From contig NZ_CP092431.1 of assembly GCF_022385335.1 (NCBI RefSeq), positions 10,037,519 to 10,101,518 on the forward strand: a stretch of 64,000 nucleotides of DNA, written 5' to 3'. Below the pieces are notes generated by a model. It was not told the origin of the DNA, ran no database searches, and saw only the letters and a list, made by a program, of their open reading frames with translations. Each line of letters opens with the position of its first letter. Position 1 is the first letter of the stretch. This DNA comes from Streptomyces deccanensis. GTDB lineage: Bacteria; Actinomycetota; Actinomycetes; Streptomycetales; Streptomycetaceae. Positions 45,839-54,277 of this stretch are shown here, one piece after another. The translations under genes were made by a program, and so were the position numbers.

Positions 45839-46869
45839 CCACCACAGCACAGGCCTCCCGCATGCGGTTCCACGTCGATGGCTGGGACCCCACCTACGGC
45901 TCCAGCGTCGAGAACGCCGAGGACGGCATCGCCGACTCCACCGCCAAGGTCACCCCCCATATCGAACTCGCCCCGGCAGACTGGAAGCCCATCTCGCCCT
46001 CCCAGGTATCCGCCCCAGGCGCCGTCCTGTTCGTCGACGGCGTCCGCCGCGTCGAAGCCCGCATCTGGATCGAACAGCCCCCCTCCACCGAACCGGCCAC
46101 AGGCTCCGACAACGCAGCCCGGGACGCCCGGATGGCACTGTGCGCCTCCTACGCGGCAGGCACCGTGTGCTGCTGCCCCGACCGCGGCGCACATCTGCTG
46201 ACCATCGACTACCGGCGCGGCCTGTTCACCACCGCCACCAACGCCGTCGACGTGCCCACCACTGCCGGAACCTACAAGGCCACCATCACCCCCGACGACC
46301 AAGACCAAAACCTCGCAGTGCTGCTCTCGACGGCGCTGCAACGCCAACTCACCGATCTCGAGGTTCTCGTCGCCACCCATGCCCGCACCGCCCTGACCGG
46401 CCACGGCGTCCCCGAAGGCTCCGACCTCCTCGTCGTGGACGGACCGCTGCGCGGCCGCACCCACCTGCCGCGCGCCCTGGGATTCATCAAATCCCACCGC
46501 ACCGCCTATCTGCCGCCCGACCTGCACGCCACGATCGCCACCCTGGCCCCCGGCGAACGCAGCCCGGTGTTCTTGATGGGCACCTCCTGGGACCGCCACG
46601 CCTGGTACTTGCGACTGCCGTGCACCCCCGGCGCCCCCTGGGCCGGAGTAGTACGGCTGGAATGCGCCGCCGACATCCCTGCGGCCGCGGCGATCGAGCT
46701 GGCCAACCTCTCACAAGCCCTCCTGCCGCGGTACGCCAGCATCGAGTACAAAGACACCCGTGCCCCGCAGAACCTGGTGCCGGTCGCCGGACTGGAGAGA
46801 GAACTACGCCGCCACCTGGGCAACCCCGTCCTACTCGGCCGCGCCCTACGCGTGGCATCGGCGAGCTGA
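45835..46869 (+). CDS. NurA-like 5'-3' nuclease
   Basis: A 344-aa protein that fits the NurA domain. Motif I is GAVLFVDGVRRVEAR (D68). Motif II is LLVVDGPLRGR (D202), followed by LPRALGFIKSHRTAYLP (the G-x-x-K segment), GVVRLECA and a C-terminal SIEYKDTRAPQNLVPVAGLE. These Asp residues bind catalytic metal in archaeal NurA. It starts at ATG 45835, overlapping sbcC by 4 nt, and completes the set HerA-Mre11-Rad50-NurA. The family call is by motif recognition; the distance from archaeal proteins is large. Confidence 0.75.
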   Translation: MTTTAQASRMRFHVDGWDPTYGSSVENAEDGIADSTAKVTPHIELAPADWKPISPSQVSAPGAVLFVDGVRRVEARIWIEQPPSTEPATGSDNAARDARMALCASYAAGTVCCCPDRGAHLLTIDYRRGLFTTATNAVDVPTTAGTYKATITPDDQDQNLAVLLSTALQRQLTDLEVLVATHARTALTGHGVPEGSDLLVVDGPLRGRTHLPRALGFIKSHRTAYLPPDLHATIATLAPGERSPVFLMGTSWDRHAWYLRLPCTPGAPWAGVVRLECAADIPAAAAIELANLSQALLPRYASIEYKDTRAPQNLVPVAGLERELRRHLGNPVLLGRALRVASAS

Positions 46870-46996
46870 ACCGCTCAGACTCACGGCTCCACCCTCGCCC
46901 ACCTGACCGAAGCAGCCGAATAACCTGCACCCGAGGGGCGGGCTACCGTCCTCAGCCCCTCACTCACCCGCCAGCCCTCACCGGAGCGGTAACCCC

Positions 46997-49248
46997 ATGG
47001 CCCTTTCCGACATCGAGCTGCGGCCGCACCAGAAGGAGGCCGTCACCGCGGCCGCCCACATCCTGCGTGAAAACCCGCGGGCAAGTGTGGTCGCGGCCTG
47101 CGGTACCGGAAAGACGCTGATCGCTGCCCGCACCGCTGCCCGCACTGCCGCGCAGGGCAGGGTGCTCGTGCTGCTGCCGACGCTGGACCTGCTGTCGCAG
47201 ACGATCCGCTCCTGGCGTGCGGCCGGGCGCAAGGGCGCCACGATTGCGGTGTGTTCGGCCCGTCAGGCCCTGGAGCATGAGCCGCTCAGCGCCGACGTCC
47301 CCATAACCACCGACCCCGCAGACCTGGCCGCCCTCACCGTCACACCCCGGCCAGGCCCGGTCACCGCCTACGCCACCTACGCCTCCCTGCCCACCGTGAT
47401 CACCGCCCACCGTGATCACCGCCTTCCCCCCTGGGACCTGATCGTCGTCGACGAGGCCCACCGCACCATGCCGGCCGCCTGGGCAAGGCCTGGGCCGCCG
47501 TCCACTACGACGACCAGGTCCCCGCCGCCCGCCGCCTGTACCTGACCGCCACCCCCCGTATCTGGGACGCCGACGCCGACCGGGACGGGGACACCGAGGC
47601 GGTGGCCTCCATGGACGACGAAGCCCTCTTCGGCCCGGTCGCCTACCGCCTTACCCTCTCCGACGCCATCGACCTCGGCCTGCTCGCCGACTACCAGATC
47701 CTCGTCCCCGTCGTCACCGACGAAAACCTGCGCGACTGGCTCGCCACCGGACCCGGCGCCGGCGTTGACGGACTACGCCTGGCCGGCCGCCAGGTCGCCG
47801 CCCTGCGCGCCATCCACGACCACCAACTGCGCCGCGTCCTGACCTTCCACCACCGCGTCGCCGACGCCCGAGCCTTCGCCACCACCCTGCACGACACCGC
47901 CGCCACCCTCCCGGACAACCTGCGCCCCCAAGGACTGTGGGCGGACTGGATCAGCGGAAGCCACACCCCCCAGGTCCGCCGTCGCCTGCTGCTCGAGTTC
48001 GCCTCCCACAGCGACCCGCACAGCCCGGCCGTGCTCTCCAACGCCCGCGTGCTGGGGGAGGGTATCGATGTGCCCTCCATCGACGCCGTCGTCTTCGCTG
48101 ACCCAAAAAGCAGCCCCGTCGAAACCGTCCAGGCCGTCGGCCGCGCGCTGCGCCAGGACCCCGGCGCAGGCAAGAAGGCCACCCTCGTCGTCCCCGTCTA
48201 CCTCACCCCTGGCGAAGATCCGGACGACCTCCTCGGCGCCGACGCCTACACCCCGCTATGGCACACCGTCCAGGCCCTGCGTGCCCACGACGACCGCCTC
48301 GAAGCACGCCTGGCCGACCCGCGCACCCACCGCCCCACAATGCCCCCGCACGACCCCGAGGCCTGGCTGCACTTCGACCGCCCCACCCAGGCCGAAGACG
48401 TCGCCCTCGCCCTCTCCCTGCGGGTCCTGGCTCCCAAGAGCGCTGAGTGGCGCCGCGGCCTGAAAGCCGCCCGCCGTTACCACCGCACCCACCACCACCT
48501 CGACGTCCCCCAGACCTACGAAGACCCCACCGGCTATCCACTGGGCCGCTGGCTGACCTGGCAACGCCACCTCCATGCCACCGGCGCCCTCGACGCGGCC
48601 CGCGCCAGCGCCCTGGAACGCCTCGGCATCATCTGGGACCCCCGTCAGCAGGCCTTCGACCGCGGACTCGCTCACGCCGCCGTCTACGTCACCCGCCACG
48701 GCCACCTCGCCGTCCCCGTCGACGAGACCCAGGACGGCTTCCCCCTCGGCCGATGGCTGGCAACCCAGCGCACCCGCGCCGAGACCCTCACTGCCGAACG
48801 CGTCGCCGCCCTCACCGCCCTGGACCGGTGGTGGAACCCGCCCTGGCCGATTACCTGGCAACGCGCCTATCACTCTGCTGCCCGCCAGCAGACGCAGAAG
48901 GACACATCACAAGCCAGGGAGTGGCTCGAGGCCCAGCGCGCGCGAGTCAGCGACCTTCACCCCGAGCAGCGCCGCCTCCTCAGGGATCTGGGGCTCGACC
49001 TGCCAGATGCGCCCGTCTCTTGCGAAGAGGACAGCCCGCTGTCAGCACGTGAGCGCGCTTTCCAGCGCGGGTTGACCGCCGCGCGTGCTTTCCGAGAGAG
49101 GGAGGGCCATCTCAACGTCCCCCAGAGGCACATCGAAGAGATCGAAGGCGGCTATGTGCGTCTGGGGCAGTGGCTGAGTAACCTTCGGCGCCGCCGCACC
49201 AGCCTCAGTCCGCAGCGCCTTGCCGCCCTGGCCGAGCTCGGCCTGTAA
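46997..49248 (+). pseudogene. DEAD/DEAH helicase with helicase-associated repeats, one frameshift
   Basis: Frame 1 (ATG 46997) has Walker A ACGTGKTLIAART, LLPTLDLLSQ and DEAH box IVVDEAHRTMPAAW. Near 47484 it leaves frame where GGGG seems reduced to GGG. The frame from there (GKAWAAVHYDDQV, LYLTATPRIWD, VLSNARVLGEGIDVPSIDAV, QAVGRALRQD) completes the SF2 core. It is followed by at least three helicase-associated (HA) modules, W...L..QR type (GLKAARRYHRTHHHLDVPQT, YPLGRWLTWQR, RLGQWLSNLRRRRTSL). It ends at TAA 49246-49248, the insertion point of the IS stack. With one base restored it would be about 750 aa. Confidence 0.82.
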
Positions 49249-50133
49249 GAGGTCCTAACAAAGCCGTTGGACGTGTCAGTGGGTGATGAGGCAGGTAGCG
49301 AGGCCGAGGAAGGCCTCGTGAATGTCGTCGCGTCGTTCCCAGCGGATGCGCAGGCGGCGGAAGCCGTGCAGCCAGGAGATGGTGCGCTCGACGACCCAGC
49401 GGAAGATGCCCAGGCCGGAGCCGTGCGGCTGGCCGCGTTCTGCGATCACGGGCCGGATGCCGCGTTGCCGCAGCAGCCGCCGGTACTTGTCGTGGTCGTA
49501 GCCGCGGTCCGCGAAGAGCATGTCCGGCTGTCGCCGTGACCTGCCGACGACGCCGGCGACCGCGGGAACCTTGTCAAGCAGGGGCAGGAGCTGGGTGACG
49601 TTGTTGCGGTTGCCGCCGGTCAGCGACACCGCGAGCGGGATGCCCCGGCCGTTGGTGAGGACGTGGTGCTTGCTGCCCGGCCGTGCACGGTCGACCGGGC
49701 TGCGACCGCTTTTGGGCCCCGCCGGGCCGCCCGCACGTGGGAGGAATCGATCACCGCCCGCGACCAGTCCAGCTGCTTCGCCGACCGCAGCTTCTTCAGC
49801 AGCCCCAGGTGCAGCTTCTCCCACACACCGGCCTCGTTCCAGGCCGCCGGGCGCCGCCAGCAGGTCATGCCCGAGCCGAAGCCCAGCTCCTGCGGCAGGT
49901 ACTCCCACTGGATGCCTGTCTGGAGCACGAACAGGATCCCGCACAACGCCTGCCGGTCCGGCACCCGCGGCCGGCCCGCCACCAGCTTCGTCCCCGGCTC
50001 GGGCAGCAACGGCTCGACGAGCTACCACAGTTCGTCCGACACGATCCACGGCCGCGACTGACGTTGCCCCACGACCCAACCAACGAGCAGACAAGCCGAT
50101 GGTTACTTGATCAACAACTTCTGTTAGGACCTC
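49249..50133 (-). mobile_element. IS5-type (IS427-like) element 1, 885 bp
   Basis: Ends GAGGTCCTAACA...TGTTAGGACCTC are inverted repeats. TAA precedes (49246-49248) and follows (50134-50136), as expected of TNA target duplication in this group. Its transposase is on the minus strand and is disrupted. Confidence 0.85.
49276..50072 (-). pseudogene. IS5-type transposase of element 1, nonsense mutation
   Basis: Two overlapping frames, as usual: the first (GRPRVPDRQALCGILFVLQT, IQWEYLPQELGFGSGMTCWR, IDSSHVRAARRGPK) and the -1 frame (SPVDRARPGSKHHVLT, MLFADRGYDHDKYRRLLRQR, GIFRWVVERTISWLHGFRRL). The copy in element 2 continues SDELWSLIEP where this one has SDELW then TAG (50022-50024), so orfA is interrupted near its start. 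Confidence 0.8.
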
Positions 50134-50136
50134 TAA

Positions 50137-51022
50137 CTGGATCTAACAAAAGAGGGTTGATCATGTGACTGTCCGCTTGATCGCTCGTTGATGAGGACAT
50201 GGGGAAGCGTCAGTCGCGGCCGTGGATCGTGTCGGATGAACTGTGGTCGCTCATCGAGCCGTTGCTGCCCGAACCACCGCCCAAGCAGGTCGAGGGACGG
50301 CCACGAGTACCCGACCGGCAGGACCTGTGCGGCATCCTGTTCGTGCTGCACACTGGCATCCAGTGGGAGTACCTGCCCCAGGAGCTGGGCTTCGGCTCGG
50401 GCATGACCTGCTGGCGCCGCCTGTCGGCCTGGAACGAGGCCGGCGTCTGGGACCAGCTGCACCAACTGCTGCTGAACAAGCTTCGGTCGAAGAACAAGCT
50501 GGACTGGTCCCGGGCGGTGATCGACTCCTCCCACGTCCGGGCCGCACGACGGGGCCCAAAAGCGGACCCAGCCCGGTCGACCGCGCACGCCCGGGCAGCA
50601 AACACCACATCATCACCGACGGCCAGGGCATCCCGCTCGCGGTGTCGCTGACCGGCGGAAACCGCAACGACGTCACCCAACTGCTGCCGCTGTTGGACAA
50701 GATCCCGGCCGTTGCGGGAGCCGTTGGTCGGCCGCGCAGACGGCCCGACATGCTCTTCGCAGACCGCGGCTACGACCACGACAAGTACCGGCGGCTGCTG
50801 CGGCAACGCGGCATCCGACCGGTGATCGCCGAACGAGGCCAGCCCCACGGCACCGGCCTGGGCACCTTCCGCTGGGTCGTCGAGCGGACGATCTCCTGGC
50901 TGCACGGCTTCCGCCGCCTGCGGATCCGCTGGGAACGACGCGACGACATCCACGAAGCGTTCCTCGGACTCGCCATCTGCCTGATCACCCACCGCCACGT
51001 CCAAAGGCTTTGTTAGGGCCAG
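50137..51022 (+). mobile_element. IS5-type (IS427-like) element 2, 886 bp
   Basis: Ends CTGGATCTAACAAAAG...CTTTGTTAGGGCCAG; flanked by TAA at 50134-50136 and 51023-51025. It is closely related to element 1 and in opposite orientation, directly adjacent and sharing the TAA. Confidence 0.85.
50199..51016 (+). CDS. IS5-type transposase, two frames joined by -1 frameshift
   Basis: OrfA (50199-50651) carries the N-terminal domain (WIVSDELWSLIEPLLPEPPP, TCWRRLSAWNEAGVWDQL) and the first catalytic Asp in VIDSSHVRA. The second frame, ending at 51016, supplies LFADRGYDHDKY (second Asp) and FRWVVERTISWLHG (Glu). The switch lies at a CCCAAAAG sequence near 50555, a plausible programmed -1 site. All DDE residues are present, so it could be active. 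Confidence 0.88.
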
Positions 51023-51025
51023 TAA

Positions 51026-51926
51026 GGGGTCCTTGCAGAAAGATCGTGTTGTGGCACGGTGGAGAGGTATGTGATCCCGTCTTTTGTGGGGTGTGACCAT
51101 GGCGCGGCGGAAGCCGTGGGAGGTCAGTGACGAGTTGTGGGCGGTGATCGAGCCGCTGTTGCCGAAGCATGAGCGGCGCTTCCGGTATCCGGGGCGCAAG
51201 CGGATCGATGACCGCAGGACGCTGCAGGGTGTGCTCTTCGTCCTCTACACAGGTGTCCAGTGGGAGTTTCTGCCGCAGGAGCTGGGGTTCGGATCGGGTC
51301 CCACCTGCTGGCGTCGGCTGGCCGAGTGGCAGGAGGCGGGGGTGTGGGAGGAGCTCCAGCGGGTGCTTCTGGACCGGTTACGGGCGGCGGACCGTCTGGA
51401 CTTCTCCCGCGCCACTGTCGATGCCTCGCATGTGCAGGCCAAGCGGGGGCGAAGCAGCCCAAAAGTCGGTCCGAGCCCGGTTGACCGCGCACGGCCGGGC
51501 TCGAAGCATCACGTGCTGACCGATGCCCGCGGCACTCCGCTGCGGGTGTCGCTGACCGGTGGTCACCGTCACGATGTCACCCAGCTTCTGCCGCTGGTCG
51601 ACAGCCTTGGGCCGGTACGGGGCAAGCGGGGCCGGCCCCGGCGCAGCCCCCGCACGCTGTATGCCGACCGCGGCTATGACTACGACATCTACCGCCGCCG
51701 TCTGCGCGAGCGCGGCATCACACCGAAGATCGCCCGGCGCGGCCGGCCACACGGCTCGGGCCTTGGCAAAGTCCGGTGGGTCGCCGAGTCCGCCATCGCC
51801 TGGCTCCACGGACCCCGCCGCCTACGGACCCGCTGGGAAACCAGAGACGACATGCACGACGCCTTCCTTCAGCTCGCCCACTGCATGACCCTCGCCCGCA
51901 AGCACCCGGCTTTCTGAAAGCACTCC
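51026..51926 (+). mobile_element. IS5-type element 3, 901 bp
   Basis: Imperfect ends GGGGTCCTTGCAGAAAG and CTTTCTGAAAGCACTCC; TAA on both sides (51023-51025, 51927-51929). It is a different, more distant IS5 element than elements 1 and 2. Confidence 0.82.
51099..51917 (+). CDS. IS5-family transposase, single intact frame
   Basis: A 272-aa DDE transposase from ATG 51099. N-terminal WEVSDELWAVIEPLLPKHER and FLPQELGFGSGPTCWRRLAE; catalytic Asp in TVDASHVQAKRG, Asp in LYADRGYDYDIY and Glu in VRWVAESAIAWLHG. Unlike elements 1 and 2 it needs no frameshift. It appears complete. Confidence 0.93.
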   Translation: MARRKPWEVSDELWAVIEPLLPKHERRFRYPGRKRIDDRRTLQGVLFVLYTGVQWEFLPQELGFGSGPTCWRRLAEWQEAGVWEELQRVLLDRLRAADRLDFSRATVDASHVQAKRGRSSPKVGPSPVDRARPGSKHHVLTDARGTPLRVSLTGGHRHDVTQLLPLVDSLGPVRGKRGRPRRSPRTLYADRGYDYDIYRRRLRERGITPKIARRGRPHGSGLGKVRWVAESAIAWLHGPRRLRTRWETRDDMHDAFLQLAHCMTLARKHPAF

Positions 51927-51984
51927 TAAGCCGGACTGGGGCGTACGGGCGTAGTGGCCCATGTTGCTTCCTCACTGCCCGGTA

Positions 51985-52027
51985 GGCGCCCGGGCCAGCG
52001 GTAGCACAAGCCGCTGGCCCGGGCGCC
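51985..52027. terminator. Bidirectional terminator, 17-bp perfect stem
   Basis: GGCGCCCGGGCCAGCGG (51985-52001) pairs fully with its complement at 52011-52027 around a 9-nt loop. It lies 15 nt from the 3' end of the pPIWI-RE gene (stop at 52042) and downstream of the plus-strand helicase/IS block, so it separates converging operons. Confidence 0.85.
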
Positions 52028-53051
52028 GTGCTGCGGATGCTTCAGAGTTGCTTGTCGGCGGGATTGCTGTTGCCAGCCACGACGCTGTCGCCGACGGCCT
52101 CGGTGTCCTGGTCGTCGGCCAACGCGCTGCGCCGGTACTGGGGGTGGTCGAGGTCCATTTGTTGTGCGGCGTGGAGGGGGACGGGGTAGCGGGTGCGGTT
52201 GGCCCAGGCGAGGGGCTGGTGGCAGAGGCGGGCTGCGGCCAGCGCGAGGGACTGGGGTTCAACCGGGGCAGTGTTCTGGTTCATGCTGCTGGCGGGGGTG
52301 GTGATGATGGGGTAGATCTCGGTGGCGGTCATGCTGTACCAGTTGGGGCGGACTTCGTTCTTGCGCCGGTTCTCGGCGTCGCTGGAGCCGTGGCTGGCGC
52401 TCCAGCGGGTGATGGCTTCGCCGAGGCGGCCGGCTCCGGCGCCGTCGAACTGGGGCGGGACGGTGGCCAGCAGCCAGGTGGGGGAGCCGAAGTCGGGCGT
52501 GACCTGGTATAGCAGGTTGGTGACCTTGTTGGTGCGGGCCACGGTGCCGTCGACACTGCGGTGGCTCACCCTGATCGGACGCGGCAGCTCGTCCATGTCC
52601 TTGTTGATGCGCACCACGGCCAGCGGGCGTTCACGGGCGGGAAGGGTACTGGCGGGCAGCCAGGTGCTGTTGCGTGTGGGCGGCTGGCCCTGTCGGCGGT
52701 TGTGCAGGCCCAGCCACAGGCGGCGGGTGGCCACGCCGTCGACGGTGACGGTGTAGGGGATGCCGCCGAGGTAGTCGCAGAGGTCGGCCAGAGCCTGGTC
52801 GATGTGCTGGGCCACCGTCTTGAGGCCGCGGTTGTCGTCGTCGAAGTCGGTCATCTTGCCGACGGGGTAGGCGTTCGCGTGGAAGGCGGCCTGCGCCTGG
52901 TGGTAGAGCTCCCAGCGGCGGTGGGTGTAGCTCCAGCCGTGCAGGGTCCAGGCTCCGCCGGGAGTGGTGGGGGGCTTCAGGATGAGGTTCCCCCGAGATG
53001 CGGGGAAAGGTGACAGCAGGTCAGATGGGTCTCATGAGAGGAGCCCAGACG

Positions 53052-53360
53052 ATGCCTGCCCCGAGGAAGTACCCGCTGGAGTTGCGTGAGCGTGCGGTGC
53101 GGATGTATCGGACCGCCGAGCCGAAGCCGGTGATCCGCCGCATGGCTGAGGAGCTCGGCGTGCATCACGAAGCCCTGCGGAACTGGATCCGGCAGGCCGA
53201 GGCCGACGCCGGCGAGCGGGATGACCTGCTCACCACCGAAGAGAAGAACGAGCTCGTCCAGCTGCGGCGCGAGGTGCGGGACCTGCGCCGGGCGAACGAG
53301 GTCCTGCGGACGGCCTCGGCTTTTTTCGCCGCGCAGCTCGACCCGACCCGGCCCAGGTGA
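53052..53360 (+). CDS. IS3 transposase OrfA (copy 2)
   Basis: Identical in translation to OrfA of copy 1: HTH (MAEELGVHHEALRNWIRQAE) plus leucine-zipper helix, with the T6 slippery run near its end. Confidence 0.9.
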   Translation: MPAPRKYPLELRERAVRMYRTAEPKPVIRRMAEELGVHHEALRNWIRQAEADAGERDDLLTTEEKNELVQLRREVRDLRRANEVLRTASAFFAAQLDPTRPR

Positions 53361-54277
53361 CCGCACTCCTAGACGAGCACCCGCACCTGGGGGTCGAGCC
53401 CGTACTGCGGGAACTGCACATCCCCTCCTCCACCTACTACCGCTGGCGCCAGGCTGAGAAGGACCCCTGCGAACGGATCCGCCAGGACACCGAGCTGACC
53501 GGGCAGATCCGACGGATCCACCAGGACTCCGGCGGGATCTACGGATCGCCCAGGATCCATGCCGTCCTGAAGCGCGAGGGCGTCCACGTCGGCCGCAAGC
53601 GGGTCGAGCGGCTCATGCGCCAGGCCGGCCTGGCCGGGATCAGCCCCCGCAGGAGCAAGGGCTTCACCCGCCGCGACCCAGACGCCGACCTCGCCCCTGA
53701 CCTGGTGCAACGCGACTTCACCGCACTCGCGCCGAACCGGTTGTGGGTCACCGACCTGACCATGATTCCCACCCTGGAGGGGCCACTGTGGCTGTCGGCG
53801 ATCCGCGACGCCTTCTCCCGCAGAGTCGTGGCCTGGGAGACCTCCGCCCGCGCGGACGCCGACCTGGTCCTCACCTCGCTCGAGTACGCACTGGCCAGCC
53901 GCGAGGTCGCCCCTGGCGAACTCGTCCACCATGCCGATCACGGCACGCAATACACGTCTATCAAGCTCACAACCCGCCTGGTCAGAGCAGGTGTTCAAGC
54001 GTCCATGGGCTCGGTCGGCGACTCCTTCGACAATGCCCTGGCGGAGAACCTGTGGATGCTGATCAAGACCGAGTGCATCCGCGGACGGACCTTCGACACC
54101 AGAGCCGAGGCGAACCTCGCGCTCTTCGAGTACATCGACGGCTTCTATAACCCCCGCCGCATCCAGAAGCGCCTCGGCTACCTCAGCCCCATCGAGTTCG
54201 AGGAGAAGCACTACGCCGACCAGGCAGCGGCCGAACAAGTGAACCTGAAACCACGTCAACCCGCCCTGACCTGCTAG
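53357..54277 (+). CDS. IS3 transposase OrfB (copy 2)
   Basis: Identical in translation to OrfB of copy 1, with intact DDE triad (VTDLTM, HADHGTQYTS, DNALAENLWMLIKTE). Two intact identical copies point to recent transposition. Confidence 0.93.
   Translation: MTALLDEHPHLGVEPVLRELHIPSSTYYRWRQAEKDPCERIRQDTELTGQIRRIHQDSGGIYGSPRIHAVLKREGVHVGRKRVERLMRQAGLAGISPRRSKGFTRRDPDADLAPDLVQRDFTALAPNRLWVTDLTMIPTLEGPLWLSAIRDAFSRRVVAWETSARADADLVLTSLEYALASREVAPGELVHHADHGTQYTSIKLTTRLVRAGVQASMGSVGDSFDNALAENLWMLIKTECIRGRTFDTRAEANLALFEYIDGFYNPRRIQKRLGYLSPIEFEEKHYADQAAAEQVNLKPRQPALTC

Noticed and set aside
46870..46996. Small RNA between nurA and the helicase
   Set aside because: No clear promoter-terminator pair; the gap is short and ordinary.
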